Positions 16,126-24,873 of a stretch of 64,000 bases of DNA are shown here, piece after piece (positions within the stretch are counted from its first letter, which is position 1; the number at the start of each line of letters is the position of its first letter). The stretch is from assembly GCA_028139135.1 (NCBI GenBank), contig JAOINB010000005.1, positions 1-64,000 of the forward strand, in the 5' to 3' direction. This DNA is from Betaproteobacteria bacterium. Its GTDB lineage: Bacteria > Pseudomonadota > Gammaproteobacteria > Burkholderiales > Burkholderiaceae_A. The notes beneath the pieces are model-generated. The model did no database searches and was not told the origin of the DNA. It saw nothing but the letters and a program-made list of their open reading frames with translations. Made by a program: the position numbers and the translations under genes.

Positions 16126-16389
16126 ATGACAGAGCAAGAAGGGTTTCAACGCCTAGAAAAGGCTATTATTGAATTGAAAGATCAAAATTTCTTTTTTATC
16201 TACAATTCTATTTGGAGAATCATTGGTGTTAGTTTAATACAAGGACTTGCTTCTGGTTTAGGATGGATAATCGGAGCGACGCTATTGGTGTCAACATTGA
16301 CTTTTTTTCTTTCTCAAATAGAATTTGTTCCTATTATTGGCGAATGGGTTTCTAGGGTTATCCAGGAAATAAAATCATTTGAGAGGTAA
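16126..16389 (+). CDS. Small membrane protein, DUF5665-like
   Basis: The ATG at 16126 follows aaggag by 6 bp and gives 87 residues; the TTG at 16123 is less likely. Two hydrophobic stretches (ASGLGWIIGATLLVSTLTFF and around FVPIIGEWV) follow a short cytoplasmic N-terminus. The Gly-rich first segment and PIIGEWV resemble the DUF5665 family of small membrane proteins. Function unknown. It is the first gene to the right of attR. Confidence 0.6.
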   Translation: MTEQEGFQRLEKAIIELKDQNFFFIYNSIWRIIGVSLIQGLASGLGWIIGATLLVSTLTFFLSQIEFVPIIGEWVSRVIQEIKSFER

Positions 16390-16476
16390 GAAGTAACAAA
16401 AAAAAGTTGAAATATTAATGAAAAACCCAAATTATAGTGTGATTACGAGGATTTAAATTATAGGAAACATAACGCC

Positions 16477-16656
16477 ATGCCTAGGAGAACATATGAAAAA
16501 AGTGGTAGAAAGATCGAAAAGGCATCTGATCTAGATGATGCTGTGAAGGATAAACGTGCGGATTGGAGAGCCTCCCCGAGTAAAGAGAGGAGAAGAAAGA
16601 GGCGCTATGAAAAACGTCTGACGAAAGAGATTTTGTTTCGTGGTTTAGAAGATTAA
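16477..16656 (+). CDS. Small basic hypothetical protein
   Basis: A 59-residue ORF absent from the ORF track, with an ATG start (MPRRTYEKSGRKIEKASDLD) and a very basic C-terminus (KERRRKRRYEKRLTKE). Codon use looks like real coding sequence and the frame is open to a taa at 16654. No family is recognised; the charge suggests nucleic-acid or ribosome contact, which is inference. Confidence 0.5.
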   Translation: MPRRTYEKSGRKIEKASDLDDAVKDKRADWRASPSKERRRKRRYEKRLTKEILFRGLED

Positions 16657-16827
16657 TTTTCTATCTAAAAATATATGGTTATAAAACAATTGGGGCTTAA
16701 TCATTAGATAAATTTGAATAAGCGAACAAGAAATACTAATCTAGATTATAAGCAACACTTTTTTACATTAAAAATTGTATTAGTATTTTGGGTAAAAAAA
16801 ATCAACAATTCTTTCAAGAGGTTTTTT

Positions 16828-17178
16828 ATGCTTTTTTATATTGCTAAAGTCTTATTTACCTCGGTAATTATAATTTCAGTGACTGAAATCGCGAAAAGAA
16901 GCGACAAACTTGGTGGACTTGTGGCTGCGCTACCGTTAACAACAATATTAATCATATTTTGGATGTATTTTGAAGGATTTAGTAACGAAAAAATATCTAA
17001 ACATATGCTTTACACAGCTTTTTTTGTAATGCCAACTCTGCCAATGTTTTTAATTTTTCCGTTATTAATTGCTAAATTTCAATTTATTGGAGCAGTTATT
17101 ATCGGAATTGGATTGACAATAACACTTCTAATTATAACTGATAGGTTGCTGAGATACTTTGGGACAATGTTACTATAA
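16828..17178 (+). CDS. DUF3147-family membrane protein
   Basis: The ATG at 16828, just after aagagg, gives a 116-residue protein typical of DUF3147; the longer ORF from 16714 adds a non-conserved tail. Four hydrophobic segments are visible, with the characteristic RSDKLGGLVAALPLTTIL after the first. These are small inner-membrane proteins of unknown function. It is a single gene with no obvious operon partner. Confidence 0.7.
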   Translation: MLFYIAKVLFTSVIIISVTEIAKRSDKLGGLVAALPLTTILIIFWMYFEGFSNEKISKHMLYTAFFVMPTLPMFLIFPLLIAKFQFIGAVIIGIGLTITLLIITDRLLRYFGTMLL

Positions 17179-17305
17179 TCATAACGATTACACGAAGTGA
17201 ATTATTGTTAATTTTTTTGACATTTAATAACTGACTGCCACTAGTAGTTTAAGTCGGAGAGCTGAGGCTAAGTATAGAATTTGAATAAGGGTCTGATAAA
17301 AACAT

Positions 17306-17662
17306 ATGTATAATGTTAAAATATTACCGGCATTTGTAGGATATATTCTCACCATTTCAACTTGTTTTGGCTTCACCCTATCCTGTTCTTATCTAGACAC
17401 TTTTAATAGCGAAAATATTCTAACTTTCTTCTTTAAAAAAGATCAGGATAAATATAAGTATTTTTATAAGGGAAAGGAAAGATTTTCATATATACCTCTT
17501 AGAGACGATGAAAACAAATTGGTTCTTGGAATTTTTGATGAAGATTTTGACGGTATGTATGTCTTTAACAAAAATACTAAGTCATTTAAGATGATCACAA
17601 TTCCCTTTAAAAAGGGAAAGCAGGAAAAAATTATTAACGGAAAATGTGAGGAAATTTTATAG
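17306..17662 (+). CDS. Putative exported or lipoprotein, hypothetical
   Basis: A 118-residue ORF with a hydrophobic N-terminal signal (ILPAFVGYILTISTCFGF) ending near FTLSC, a possible lipobox. The mature part is Lys/Asp/Phe-rich with no recognised domain. It lies 3 bp upstream of a tiny membrane ORF, and the two may be co-transcribed. Confidence 0.5.
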   Translation: MYNVKILPAFVGYILTISTCFGFTLSCSYLDTFNSENILTFFFKKDQDKYKYFYKGKERFSYIPLRDDENKLVLGIFDEDFDGMYVFNKNTKSFKMITIPFKKGKQEKIINGKCEEIL

Positions 17663-17665
17663 AAT

Positions 17666-17797
17666 ATGAATAATAACGAAGAAAAGAATGATGAATATGT
17701 CTTAAAAAAATTACTGCATTTATTTCTTTTTTTAGTTGGCCTTGTAGTTATTACGCTTGGAATATCTTTTTTATTTTCTGTAATTCAAGGTTATTGA
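17666..17797 (+). CDS. Tiny single-pass membrane protein
   Basis: A 43-residue ORF too short for the ORF track. It has an acidic N-terminus (MNNNEEKNDEYVLKK) and one transmembrane segment (LFLFLVGLVVITLGISFLF). It begins 3 bp after the preceding stop. The pattern resembles the 39-residue ORF at 18333. Function unknown. Confidence 0.45.
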   Translation: MNNNEEKNDEYVLKKLLHLFLFLVGLVVITLGISFLFSVIQGY

Positions 17798-17829
17798 TTG
17801 TAGAGAAGAGAGAAATTTAATTGACAGCT

Positions 17830-18294
17830 CTAATAAGAAAACCTTATTGACACTGCAGCGTTCCTTGAACAATTTCTCATTTTAATAGAAACATTTTCAA
17901 AGTCATTGGATGATTTTGCATCCATACCCAGCAATAGTGTTGTAACGACTTGTTTGGGATCATCTCTATCGTTATCAGTTGATACTGTGCGTAGTGTTTC
18001 TAAAATTTGAGATTCAATGCGGCCTCTAGATTGATTATCTGCAAATAATTGAGTAATTTTTTCTATACATTTTTGTATTATAGCGTCATTGTTTTTGTTG
18101 AATTGTTGTAGTGTTAATTTTGTGTCGCATGTGTAATTAACAAAGGTCCCATCTTCCTTATAGGTTATAGAAATATCAGATGTAATTTGAGATAGTATGA
18201 GACTTTCAACAGCCTGGTCCATGGTATTTTTTGTGATGCTACATGAAGGTAACAAAATAAAAAATAGTATTAAAGACAAAATTTGTTGATACAT
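17830..18294 (-). CDS. Putative lipoprotein, hypothetical
   Basis: A 154-residue protein with a type II signal peptide: MYQQILSLILFFILLPSC, where the Cys would be lipidated. The mature part contains three or four Cys residues and is otherwise helical, with no family I can name. It is likely anchored in the outer membrane or periplasmic face. Confidence 0.6.
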   Translation of the reverse strand: MYQQILSLILFFILLPSCSITKNTMDQAVESLILSQITSDISITYKEDGTFVNYTCDTKLTLQQFNKNNDAIIQKCIEKITQLFADNQSRGRIESQILETLRTVSTDNDRDDPKQVVTTLLLGMDAKSSNDFENVSIKMRNCSRNAAVSIRFSY

Positions 18295-18332
18295 TTTACG
18301 AAAAATTTGTTAAAAATCCAGAGAGCAATGAT

Positions 18333-18452
18333 ATGAATAATACGACAGATGAAAAAAACAAAACGATATATAGAATAATCTTTATAAAATTGTTTCTCTT
18401 TTCGCTATCTTCTTTATTTGCTTTCAATAATTATCTTCCTTTACTGTTTTAA
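18333..18452 (+). CDS. Possible tiny membrane protein
   Basis: A 39-residue ORF with a polar start (MNNTTDEKNKTIYR) and a hydrophobic remainder (IIFIKLFLFSLSSLFAF). A weak gagag lies upstream. It resembles the 43-residue ORF at 17666 in size and layout. Given its length it could be chance. Confidence 0.3.
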   Translation: MNNTTDEKNKTIYRIIFIKLFLFSLSSLFAFNNYLPLLF

Positions 18453-18527
18453 ATTTATAATTTACATGATTATAATACCTAAAACTTTTAATGAACAAAC
18501 TGAGAAATTACTATAAGGAGTAAAAAA

Positions 18528-18707
18528 ATGAGTAGTAATGTCGTTGATGGGCTATTGGAGGTTCTTTCTGATGAAGGATTGGGTTTGAATCATATAATAA
18601 TGGTTGACGAAAATGGAACCCATTACCGTATCCAAAATTTAAATATAAAGGAAATATTGGAGCATAAGGAAAGTAAAATGCTTTTTGTAAATATCCAGAA
18701 GATTTAA
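18528..18707 (+). CDS. Small hypothetical protein
   Basis: A 59-residue ORF absent from the ORF track, with a strong ribosome binding site (ataaggag) 8 bp before the ATG. The product (MSSNVVDGLLEVLSDEGLG) is acidic and soluble, with no recognised family. Good translation signals make it more credible than its size alone. Confidence 0.55.
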   Translation: MSSNVVDGLLEVLSDEGLGLNHIIMVDENGTHYRIQNLNIKEILEHKESKMLFVNIQKI

Positions 18708-18796
18708 TAAAAGCGGTAAATATTATTCGACAATTTGAGCTTTTGCAAAGTTAATCCACTTTCTAATAAAGGGATTAATTTTAAGTATTAGCAATC

Positions 18797-19345
18797 TTAT
18801 AACTTTCTATCGAGTCCCATCTGGTAATACTTGTGAACTATTTTATCTTGATTCTCAAGGAGCCAGTCAATCGATGGCTCACCGTTTATTGCTTTTGTAA
18901 TTGCTTGAGCAGTAGCTTTTCTATGGATATCAAAAAGTATTTTATGGTCAAGGTTGGTATCATCAGAGACTGAAGGGTTCAACCAAACAGAAACTATAAT
19001 TCCTAATTTCTCTACATCCTCTTTTGGGATAATATTAGAACGAACACAGTCTAGAACACCATTTGCAATTGCTCCTTGTACTGTTCCCATGAGTATATTA
19101 GTGTACTTGCTGCTTTTCACGGTAACTTTACTGACCATAATCGTTGCTGGTTTAACCATAATATCAGTATTCATTATTGCTAGCACTTTTGAGTGCCCAT
19201 TATTTTGGTCTCCGAGCTGATTTGCAAACGCAACTCCGACTGGTCCATCCAACTCTCCAATAATCACCTCAGGTTCAGCAGCAGTTCCTGGAGGCCCCCC
19301 AGCAACTAATGACTCACCAACACAAAACCTTATTTTCTTGGACAT
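18797..19345 (-). CDS. Formaldehyde-activating enzyme (Fae) paralogue
   Basis: Fae speeds the condensation of formaldehyde with tetrahydromethanopterin. The 182-residue product keeps the Fae framework: VGESLVAGG at the N-terminus, VGVAFANQLGDQNNGHSKVLAI, KPATIMVSKVTVK and GTVQGAIANGVLD, ending in INGEPS. The usual GNEVAHIDLIIG segment is GTAAEPEVIIG, so the catalytic His is replaced, apparently by Glu. It is therefore probably a Fae-like paralogue with a different role. No other methanopterin-pathway gene is in the window. Confidence 0.8.
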   Translation of the reverse strand: MSKKIRFCVGESLVAGGPPGTAAEPEVIIGELDGPVGVAFANQLGDQNNGHSKVLAIMNTDIMVKPATIMVSKVTVKSSKYTNILMGTVQGAIANGVLDCVRSNIIPKEDVEKLGIIVSVWLNPSVSDDTNLDHKILFDIHRKATAQAITKAINGEPSIDWLLENQDKIVHKYYQMGLDRKL

Positions 19346-19363
19346 AACTTTCCTTCCGTTTAA

Positions 19364-20275
19364 TTAATTAGGAGTACATGAAAATGCAAAAAGATAACAA
19401 ACCTTTAAATCCTCGGACAGTAAGGCGTGGTCATAGACTTCTTGAGGACTAAATTTTTTTAATTGGAATGTCATTGGCATTGGCAACAATCCCCAAGAAT
19501 CCGAAATAGAGAAATTATGCTTACCTAAAATATTTTCTAATTGATCCGGTGTGTATTCTATCTTGTGGTCTGGATCAATAAATGAGTCAGTCTGTATTGA
19601 AGTAATAAGACGATTAGGAGTATCAAAAATAAATTTTCCATCTTCAGATAAGTGATCAGAAATCCAGTCAAGAATATCTGGCAAAAACTCGGGCATAATA
19701 TGTTCAATCGTTTGCCCCATGTAAATAATGTCAAACTTTAAATTTTGTAGTCCTTTTAAGGATGCGATATTCTCAGCCCTTCCATGAAAATATTTCAAAA
19801 TTCCCCAAGAAAAAGTATAATCCCTGTCCTGGGGAAACTTTGGTGTTCCCCAATATTGTTCCTCTGGAGGGAGATCAACGATAAATAACTGTTTCGGTCT
19901 ATGGGGATAACCTAATTCAATTAACGCTCCTTGATCAATATTTGGAGAACTACCTCCTATGTCTAAAATATTAGAGCCCTTCGGTAAATGTCTCGTCCAC
20001 TCGACTCGAGCGAGATGAACCATTTCATGAAAGGGGGTTTGTTTTAACATCTGATACTCAGGGGAATTCACTAGTGTATCTATCAAAAGTGGCGTAGAAA
20101 AAGTTCCATTTTTGATCTGATCCAGCCAATATGACTTTCCATGGGTGTCTATCGGGCGTTGTAATATTAACTCATAAGCAGCACAGACGGCTTTCATAGA
20201 TGAGCTTTCTTTTTTTACTGGTATAGTGGAATAAACTATTTTTTTTATTTTTTTTTGTAAACCTTGAATTGTCAT
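19364..20275 (-). CDS. DUF4214 / SAM-dependent methyltransferase
   Basis: A 303-residue protein. Residues about 28-75 (YELILQRPIDTHGKSYWLDQ, LVNSPEYQ) match the DUF4214 helical repeat often attached to glycan or methyl transferases. The class I AdoMet fold follows: NILDIGGSSPNIDQ as motif I, FDIIYMGQTIEHI and DGKFIFDTPNR. The substrate is unknown; DUF4214 partners suggest a surface polymer. It is followed by the Fae-like gene on the same strand with an 18-bp gap. Confidence 0.75.
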   Translation of the reverse strand: MTIQGLQKKIKKIVYSTIPVKKESSSMKAVCAAYELILQRPIDTHGKSYWLDQIKNGTFSTPLLIDTLVNSPEYQMLKQTPFHEMVHLARVEWTRHLPKGSNILDIGGSSPNIDQGALIELGYPHRPKQLFIVDLPPEEQYWGTPKFPQDRDYTFSWGILKYFHGRAENIASLKGLQNLKFDIIYMGQTIEHIMPEFLPDILDWISDHLSEDGKFIFDTPNRLITSIQTDSFIDPDHKIEYTPDQLENILGKHNFSISDSWGLLPMPMTFQLKKFSPQEVYDHALLSEDLKVCYLFAFSCTPN

Positions 20276-20360
20276 GCCTTGTATTGTGTTGCCTCATTAG
20301 AATTATTCTGATCTTTACTATTTAAGTAACCGAGTTAAGATTGTACAGGATTCCTTAGTA

Positions 20361-20651
20361 GTGTTATCATTCCAATTTCTCAATAATCATATCGTACAAA
20401 TCTTGAAAGCGTCTACTAAACTCAGTTTGTCTATTATACTCGCTGCTGTCATATTTTCGGTAAATTACGTTTGGATACACCGCTTCGAATTTATTTCTTA
20501 CGATGAGAGCGACTCAATGTTCTTTATCGTTAACAAATGGACCGGTCAAACATGCGCAGTCATTTTTAATGCAGATCACACTCCGGTGTCAGAGAACAAA
20601 ATGTTTGATTTTTGCCCAGCGGGGGAGCCAAAAAAAATATTTTTACCATAG
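20361..20651 (+). CDS. Small membrane-anchored hypothetical protein
   Basis: A 96-residue ORF from a GTG start with one N-terminal membrane segment (LSLSIILAAVIFSVNYVWI). A short periplasmic-looking domain follows, containing NKWTGQTCAVIFNAD. There is no other in-frame ATG that keeps the anchor. Unknown family. Confidence 0.45.
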   Translation: MLSFQFLNNHIVQILKASTKLSLSIILAAVIFSVNYVWIHRFEFISYDESDSMFFIVNKWTGQTCAVIFNADHTPVSENKMFDFCPAGEPKKIFLP

Positions 20652-20665
20652 GTTGAAATTAGAGG

Positions 20666-21808
20666 CTAATTTGATTTAAGAATTGATCTATCAACGGAAT
20701 TTATGTCTCTGTGGCCGCATAAAGCCATAGTTCGGTCTAGTTGCTCTTGTAATATCTCGAGAGCTCTAATTACTCCGCTCTCGCCTCCTGCTCCTAACCC
20801 ATATAAATACGGTCTGCCAATCATACCCATGGTAGCTCCTAACGCTCTTACCCTTAAAACATCCTTTCCATTTCTGATTCCCCCATCAAATAGCAAGCTA
20901 ATCTGTCTATTTGAAAGATTATTTCTAATTTCCATGAGAGCTGAAACTGAACTGGCACAGCCATCCAATTGTCTTCCTCCATGATTAGATATTATGAGAG
21001 CGTCAGCACCCATACTTGTAGCTTGCTCGGCATCTTCAGGCGCCATGATCCCTTTAATAATTAACTTGCCAGGCCACAAATCTCGGAATTTTTTTATATC
21101 ATCCCAGGAAAGCGATTCATCAAATTGTTCGTTTATCCATGAAGAGAGACTATTCAAATTCGAGACATTGGTAATATATGGTTTAAGGTTGCCAAAAGTT
21201 TTATTCTTAGTTTTAGCTATTTGAAAGGCCCATTTTGGCTTTAATGCCAAATCTAGTAGGGTTTTGATTGTTAACTTTGGAGGGGTACTTAGCCCATTTT
21301 TCACATCCTTGTATCGTATGCCTAATACCTGGAGATCAACTGTTAAGACTAATGTCTTACAGCCAACCGCTTTTGCTCTAGCCATTAAATCGTTGGTTAG
21401 CTTTCTATCCTTCATCACATATAGTTGAAACCAAAATTCTCGGGAAACATTCTTTGCTAATTCCTCTATTGAGACAATAGACATTGTAGAAAGGGTAAAT
21501 GGAATTTGAAATTTTTCGGCAGCTTTTGCTGCATGAATTTCACCATCCGCATGTTGCATTCCTGTTAGTCCACAAGGTGATAAACCAATTGGCATACCAA
21601 ATTCTTCTCCCAAAAGATTTATTTTTATTTTCCGGTTAGAAAGATTTCTTACGACCCTTGGTTTGAATTGGATATTTTTTAAATCAGAAATATTTTTGTT
21701 GAGTGATTCTTCGTCCCATGATCCAGATTCACAATAATCAAAGAACATCTTCGGCACTGACGACTGTGCTTTTTCTCTTAGTTCTTCAATAGATAAAAAT
21801 CTTTTCAT
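20666..21808 (-). CDS. lldD: FMN-dependent alpha-hydroxy acid dehydrogenase (L-lactate dehydrogenase-like)
   Basis: These flavoenzymes oxidise L-lactate, glycolate or related hydroxy acids. I use the ATG at 21808 (MKRFLSIEEL, 380 residues); the ORF-track start is a TTG. Key segments are GLSPCGLTGMQHADGE, LVLTVDLQVLGIRYKDVKNG and ISNHGGRQLDG, which holds the catalytic His and substrate Arg, followed by DGGIRNGKDVLRVRALGA for FMN phosphate binding. Substrate cannot be fixed from sequence. It overlaps or abuts the gamma-glutamyltransferase gene upstream. Confidence 0.88.
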   Translation of the reverse strand: MKRFLSIEELREKAQSSVPKMFFDYCESGSWDEESLNKNISDLKNIQFKPRVVRNLSNRKIKINLLGEEFGMPIGLSPCGLTGMQHADGEIHAAKAAEKFQIPFTLSTMSIVSIEELAKNVSREFWFQLYVMKDRKLTNDLMARAKAVGCKTLVLTVDLQVLGIRYKDVKNGLSTPPKLTIKTLLDLALKPKWAFQIAKTKNKTFGNLKPYITNVSNLNSLSSWINEQFDESLSWDDIKKFRDLWPGKLIIKGIMAPEDAEQATSMGADALIISNHGGRQLDGCASSVSALMEIRNNLSNRQISLLFDGGIRNGKDVLRVRALGATMGMIGRPYLYGLGAGGESGVIRALEILQEQLDRTMALCGHRDINSVDRSILKSN

Positions 21809-21809
21809 T

Positions 21810-23498
21810 TTATTCAATTAAAGCCATCCCTTCTCTTCGTGGATCAACTCCAGTTTCAATGTAAGTCTGTATTTCATCCTTTTTTACTTTGATAACATGA
21901 ATTCCGCTAAACAGCCTTTTTTCCTTTAGGTCATAGTGGCCAATTTTTTTTAATCTGTCGATTACTTCTATTGAAAATTTATCTTTTTCTAAAACTAAAC
22001 CTCTTCCCGTATTGACAAAGCGAGGCTCTTTTACAGCGATTTCTGGATTAAAGTCAAAATCAATTAATCTTACTATTGTTTGTAGAACATAACTGATTAT
22101 ATTTTTACCCCCTGGAGAGCCAAGTAGCGCAAATAGGTTATTATCTTTATCGAAAATAATTGTTGGTGACATTGAGGAAAGAGGTCTTTTTCCAGGTTCA
22201 AGAGAGTTTTGTAGTTTGATTCCATTATCGTCTTTGTGACGAAATGCAAAATCTGTAAGCTGATTGTTAAGAATAAATCCTTGGGACATTATCCTAGAAC
22301 CAAAAGCAGACTCAACTGAACTTGTCATAGATAAAGCGTTACCCCATTTATCAATAATGACAAAATGAGTTGTAGAGTTCATAGAATGATCGGTATAGTA
22401 TGCTTTTTGAGACACATTTTTAAATTTTCCGGGACTTGCGTTTTCAATTTTTTTAAAAAGCGAAATTGAGCGAGCCCTCTGTTTAAGATAATTTTTATCC
22501 AGCATTTGCGAAATTGGAACGTTGACAAAATCAGGATCACCCAAGTAAGAATTTCTGTCTAAAAAAGATAAATATGTAGCCTCTGAAATTAAATGAATCA
22601 ATTCCGGAGAATTTTTTTCAAATTTTGCTAATTCATAATTTTCTAAAATACCTAGAATCTGTAAAATGGTTGCTGCTCCTGAGCTAGGAGGGCCCATTGA
22701 GCACACACGAAAATCTCTGTAGAAACCGCATAATGGTTTCCGAAAAACTATTGCATAGTTTTTAAAATCATCAGGATGTAAGAAGTTTGTCCCGGCTGTT
22801 TTTTTTAAATCAGAAAGAAGGTTTGACATTATTTTTCCGTTGTAAAACGTAGTCGAAATTCCCTGATCTCTAAATTGAGCAAGTACATCCGCGTAAGAAG
22901 GATTGTTTAAAATAACACCAACATTTTTAGGAATAAAATTTTCATTTAATTTAGAAAAAAAATATCTTTTTGCATCAACGTTGTTCTTTAGAAACTTGTC
23001 TCGTGCGACCAAAATATTCAACCGAGGAGAGATTGGAAATCCTTCTCTCGCTAAACTTATTGGCTTGTGATGAAGTTCCGACCAATCAAGTTTTCCAAAT
23101 TTAGCGTGCATTTCTTCTAAAAGAAGCGGAGTACCGGGAACACCTACTGAAGCAGGGTTTGTAACAAGTTTAAAGAAACCCTGGCGGGATCCTCTATACT
23201 GCTCGAAAAAATTGTCTGGGATTCTTTTTGGCGCTTTTTCCCTTCCATCGATTGCGTACAGTTCATCTGATTTTTTATGATAAAAGATTGCGAAGCTACC
23301 TCCTCCTAATCCAGAGGACTGAGGTTCAACTAAGCCGAGTATGTATTGAATTCCCACGCCTGCGTCAACGACATTACCTCCTTTTCTGAGTATATCTATG
23401 CCAACTTTTGTCGCAAGCGGATTTGCCGTCACGACAGCGCCAGCATAAGCAGAATCTAAAAATAGGAAAAAAAGTATAATGTGAAATACAGCTGACAA
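21810..23498 (-). CDS. ggt: Gamma-glutamyltransferase (periplasmic)
   Basis: GGT cleaves glutathione and other gamma-glutamyl compounds and is autoprocessed into two subunits. The 562-residue precursor starts with TTG and has a signal peptide (VFHIILFFLFLDSAYA). PQSSGLGGGSF, CSMGPPSSGAAT, the processing site STTHFVIIDKWGN with its Thr nucleophile, and LLGSPGGKNI are all present. Its stop overlaps the start region of the dehydrogenase gene, so both are probably one transcript. Confidence 0.92.
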   Translation of the reverse strand: MSAVFHIILFFLFLDSAYAGAVVTANPLATKVGIDILRKGGNVVDAGVGIQYILGLVEPQSSGLGGGSFAIFYHKKSDELYAIDGREKAPKRIPDNFFEQYRGSRQGFFKLVTNPASVGVPGTPLLLEEMHAKFGKLDWSELHHKPISLAREGFPISPRLNILVARDKFLKNNVDAKRYFFSKLNENFIPKNVGVILNNPSYADVLAQFRDQGISTTFYNGKIMSNLLSDLKKTAGTNFLHPDDFKNYAIVFRKPLCGFYRDFRVCSMGPPSSGAATILQILGILENYELAKFEKNSPELIHLISEATYLSFLDRNSYLGDPDFVNVPISQMLDKNYLKQRARSISLFKKIENASPGKFKNVSQKAYYTDHSMNSTTHFVIIDKWGNALSMTSSVESAFGSRIMSQGFILNNQLTDFAFRHKDDNGIKLQNSLEPGKRPLSSMSPTIIFDKDNNLFALLGSPGGKNIISYVLQTIVRLIDFDFNPEIAVKEPRFVNTGRGLVLEKDKFSIEVIDRLKKIGHYDLKEKRLFSGIHVIKVKKDEIQTYIETGVDPRREGMALIE

Positions 23499-23570
23499 TG
23501 GACTGATAGATAAATTGCGAAAGTTTATCTGAGGAATGATACCATATAGGGAACATAATTAATAAATCAA

Positions 23571-24041
23571 ATGTCGGTGGCAAATAATCAATTCATGCTT
23601 GCTGCACTTGAACAGGCAAAAAAAGCAGCCTTAAACGACGAAGTTCCTGTTGGTGCAGTTCTTGTTTTAGATGATAAGATAATCGCGGAAGGTCATAATT
23701 TAACGATTTTTAATAAGGATCCAACCGCTCATGCTGAAATAGTAGCGATTCGAGAAGCTTGCCAAAAACTTGGCAATTATCGACTACCACAATGTGAACT
23801 TTATGTAACTTTAGAACCTTGTTGTATGTGCGCAGGTACAATAATGCAGGCAAGATTACAAAAGATATACTTTGGTGCCTATGATAAAAAATCAGGAGTG
23901 GCAAGTAGTGGTCTAAACCTTTTTAACGATCCGAGACTCAATCATAAAACAATATGTGTAGGCGGTGTTATGGCTAACAATTCAAAGAGATTGTTACAAC
24001 ATTTTTTTTTAAAAAAGCGGAATCAGTCGGGTGAAATCTAA
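23571..24041 (+). CDS. tadA: tRNA-specific adenosine deaminase
   Basis: TadA converts A34 to inosine in tRNA-Arg(ACG). The 156-residue protein has VPVGAVLV, the zinc and catalytic motif HAEIVAIREAC and PCCMCAGTIMQARL, plus SGLNLFNDPRLNH characteristic of TadA. In betaproteobacteria tadA is often close to guaA, so the stretch between guaA and here looks like inserted material. The next gene overlaps its 3' end. Confidence 0.95.
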   Translation: MSVANNQFMLAALEQAKKAALNDEVPVGAVLVLDDKIIAEGHNLTIFNKDPTAHAEIVAIREACQKLGNYRLPQCELYVTLEPCCMCAGTIMQARLQKIYFGAYDKKSGVASSGLNLFNDPRLNHKTICVGGVMANNSKRLLQHFFLKKRNQSGEI

Positions 24042-24582
24042 GTGGCCTCCATTTCATATCGCAATTAATTTAACTACCCAAAATCTCCAACTGTTACATT
24101 CGAATGAAGAATGCTGGACATTTGGCGATGAGAGATGGAGTCACGTAAGTATAACCAAAGATCTAATCTTCGAAACGAAAATTTCGTCTGCAGAAAAAGG
24201 ATTTGGACAGGTTAGGGACAGTTTACAAACACCTCTTGGCCGTCACTATGTTAGGGCTAAGATCGGTGAAGGTTATAGAGAAAATTCTGTATTTGTAGCT
24301 AGGCGATTTACTGGAGAATTTTTCGAACCCTCACTTTTGAGCAGATATCCCGGTAGAGATTGGATTTTAACTAGAATTCTTTGGTTGTCAGGTTTGGAGG
24401 TCGGTTTTAATAGATTGGGTAATGTTGATACGATGAGACGATACATTTATATCCATGGAACACCAAATTCTGTTGCGATGGGGACTAAAGGTTCTAAAGG
24501 CTGCATAAGAATGAGGAACTCTGACATTGTAAGACTTTTCGATTTAATTCCGGAGTATACGACTGTGAATATAAGCTTATAA
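24031..24582 (+). CDS. L,D-transpeptidase (YkuD domain)
   Basis: A 183-residue protein with a GTG start inside tadA. The catalytic signature is YIHGTPNSVAMGTKGSKGCIRM near the C-terminus, with the His and Cys of the YkuD fold. No signal peptide is visible, so it may be cytoplasmic or exported by another route. These enzymes make or edit peptidoglycan cross-links. Its coupling to tadA is seen in other betaproteobacteria. Confidence 0.88.
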   Translation: MKSKWPPFHIAINLTTQNLQLLHSNEECWTFGDERWSHVSITKDLIFETKISSAEKGFGQVRDSLQTPLGRHYVRAKIGEGYRENSVFVARRFTGEFFEPSLLSRYPGRDWILTRILWLSGLEVGFNRLGNVDTMRRYIYIHGTPNSVAMGTKGSKGCIRMRNSDIVRLFDLIPEYTTVNISL

Positions 24583-24600
24583 TTTTTTTATGTACTTCAT

Positions 24601-24873
24601 TTAAAATTCAGATGGCGATAACGCTATAACTTTGAGAGCATGTATTTTTCCAGGAATAAAACCGTCTAAACATTTATAAATTAGCTTGTGTCTTTTTATT
24701 CTGCTTAACCCTTCAAAATCCACAGAGACGATTTCCAAGTTTAGATGTGCACCACCAGTGTTTCCCGAGTGACCTAAGTGGTTTTTACTATCATCAATTA
24801 TTTCTATACGCGAAGTGTTAAAACACACGCTTAATAATTCCTCTACCTCTGATATCAATTTGTCATTGTTCAT
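24601..24873 (-). CDS. bolA: BolA-family protein
   Basis: A 90-residue BolA/IbaG-like protein. It contains IEIIDDSKNHLGHSG, FEGLSRIKRHKLIYKCL (the helix-turn-helix-like class II KH segment) and an invariant-type GKIHALKVIALSPSEF. Such proteins pair with monothiol glutaredoxins in iron-sulfur handling or act as regulators. It overlaps yciB by 11 bp and is the last gene of a msrB-yciB-bolA group. Confidence 0.9.
   Translation of the reverse strand: MNNDKLISEVEELLSVCFNTSRIEIIDDSKNHLGHSGNTGGAHLNLEIVSVDFEGLSRIKRHKLIYKCLDGFIPGKIHALKVIALSPSEF

Noticed and set aside
23374-23583. Reverse ORF of 69 aa overlapping the ggt start and the tadA start
   Set aside because: It is an off-frame shadow; ggt has a TTG start with a proper signal peptide and does not need an upstream extension.
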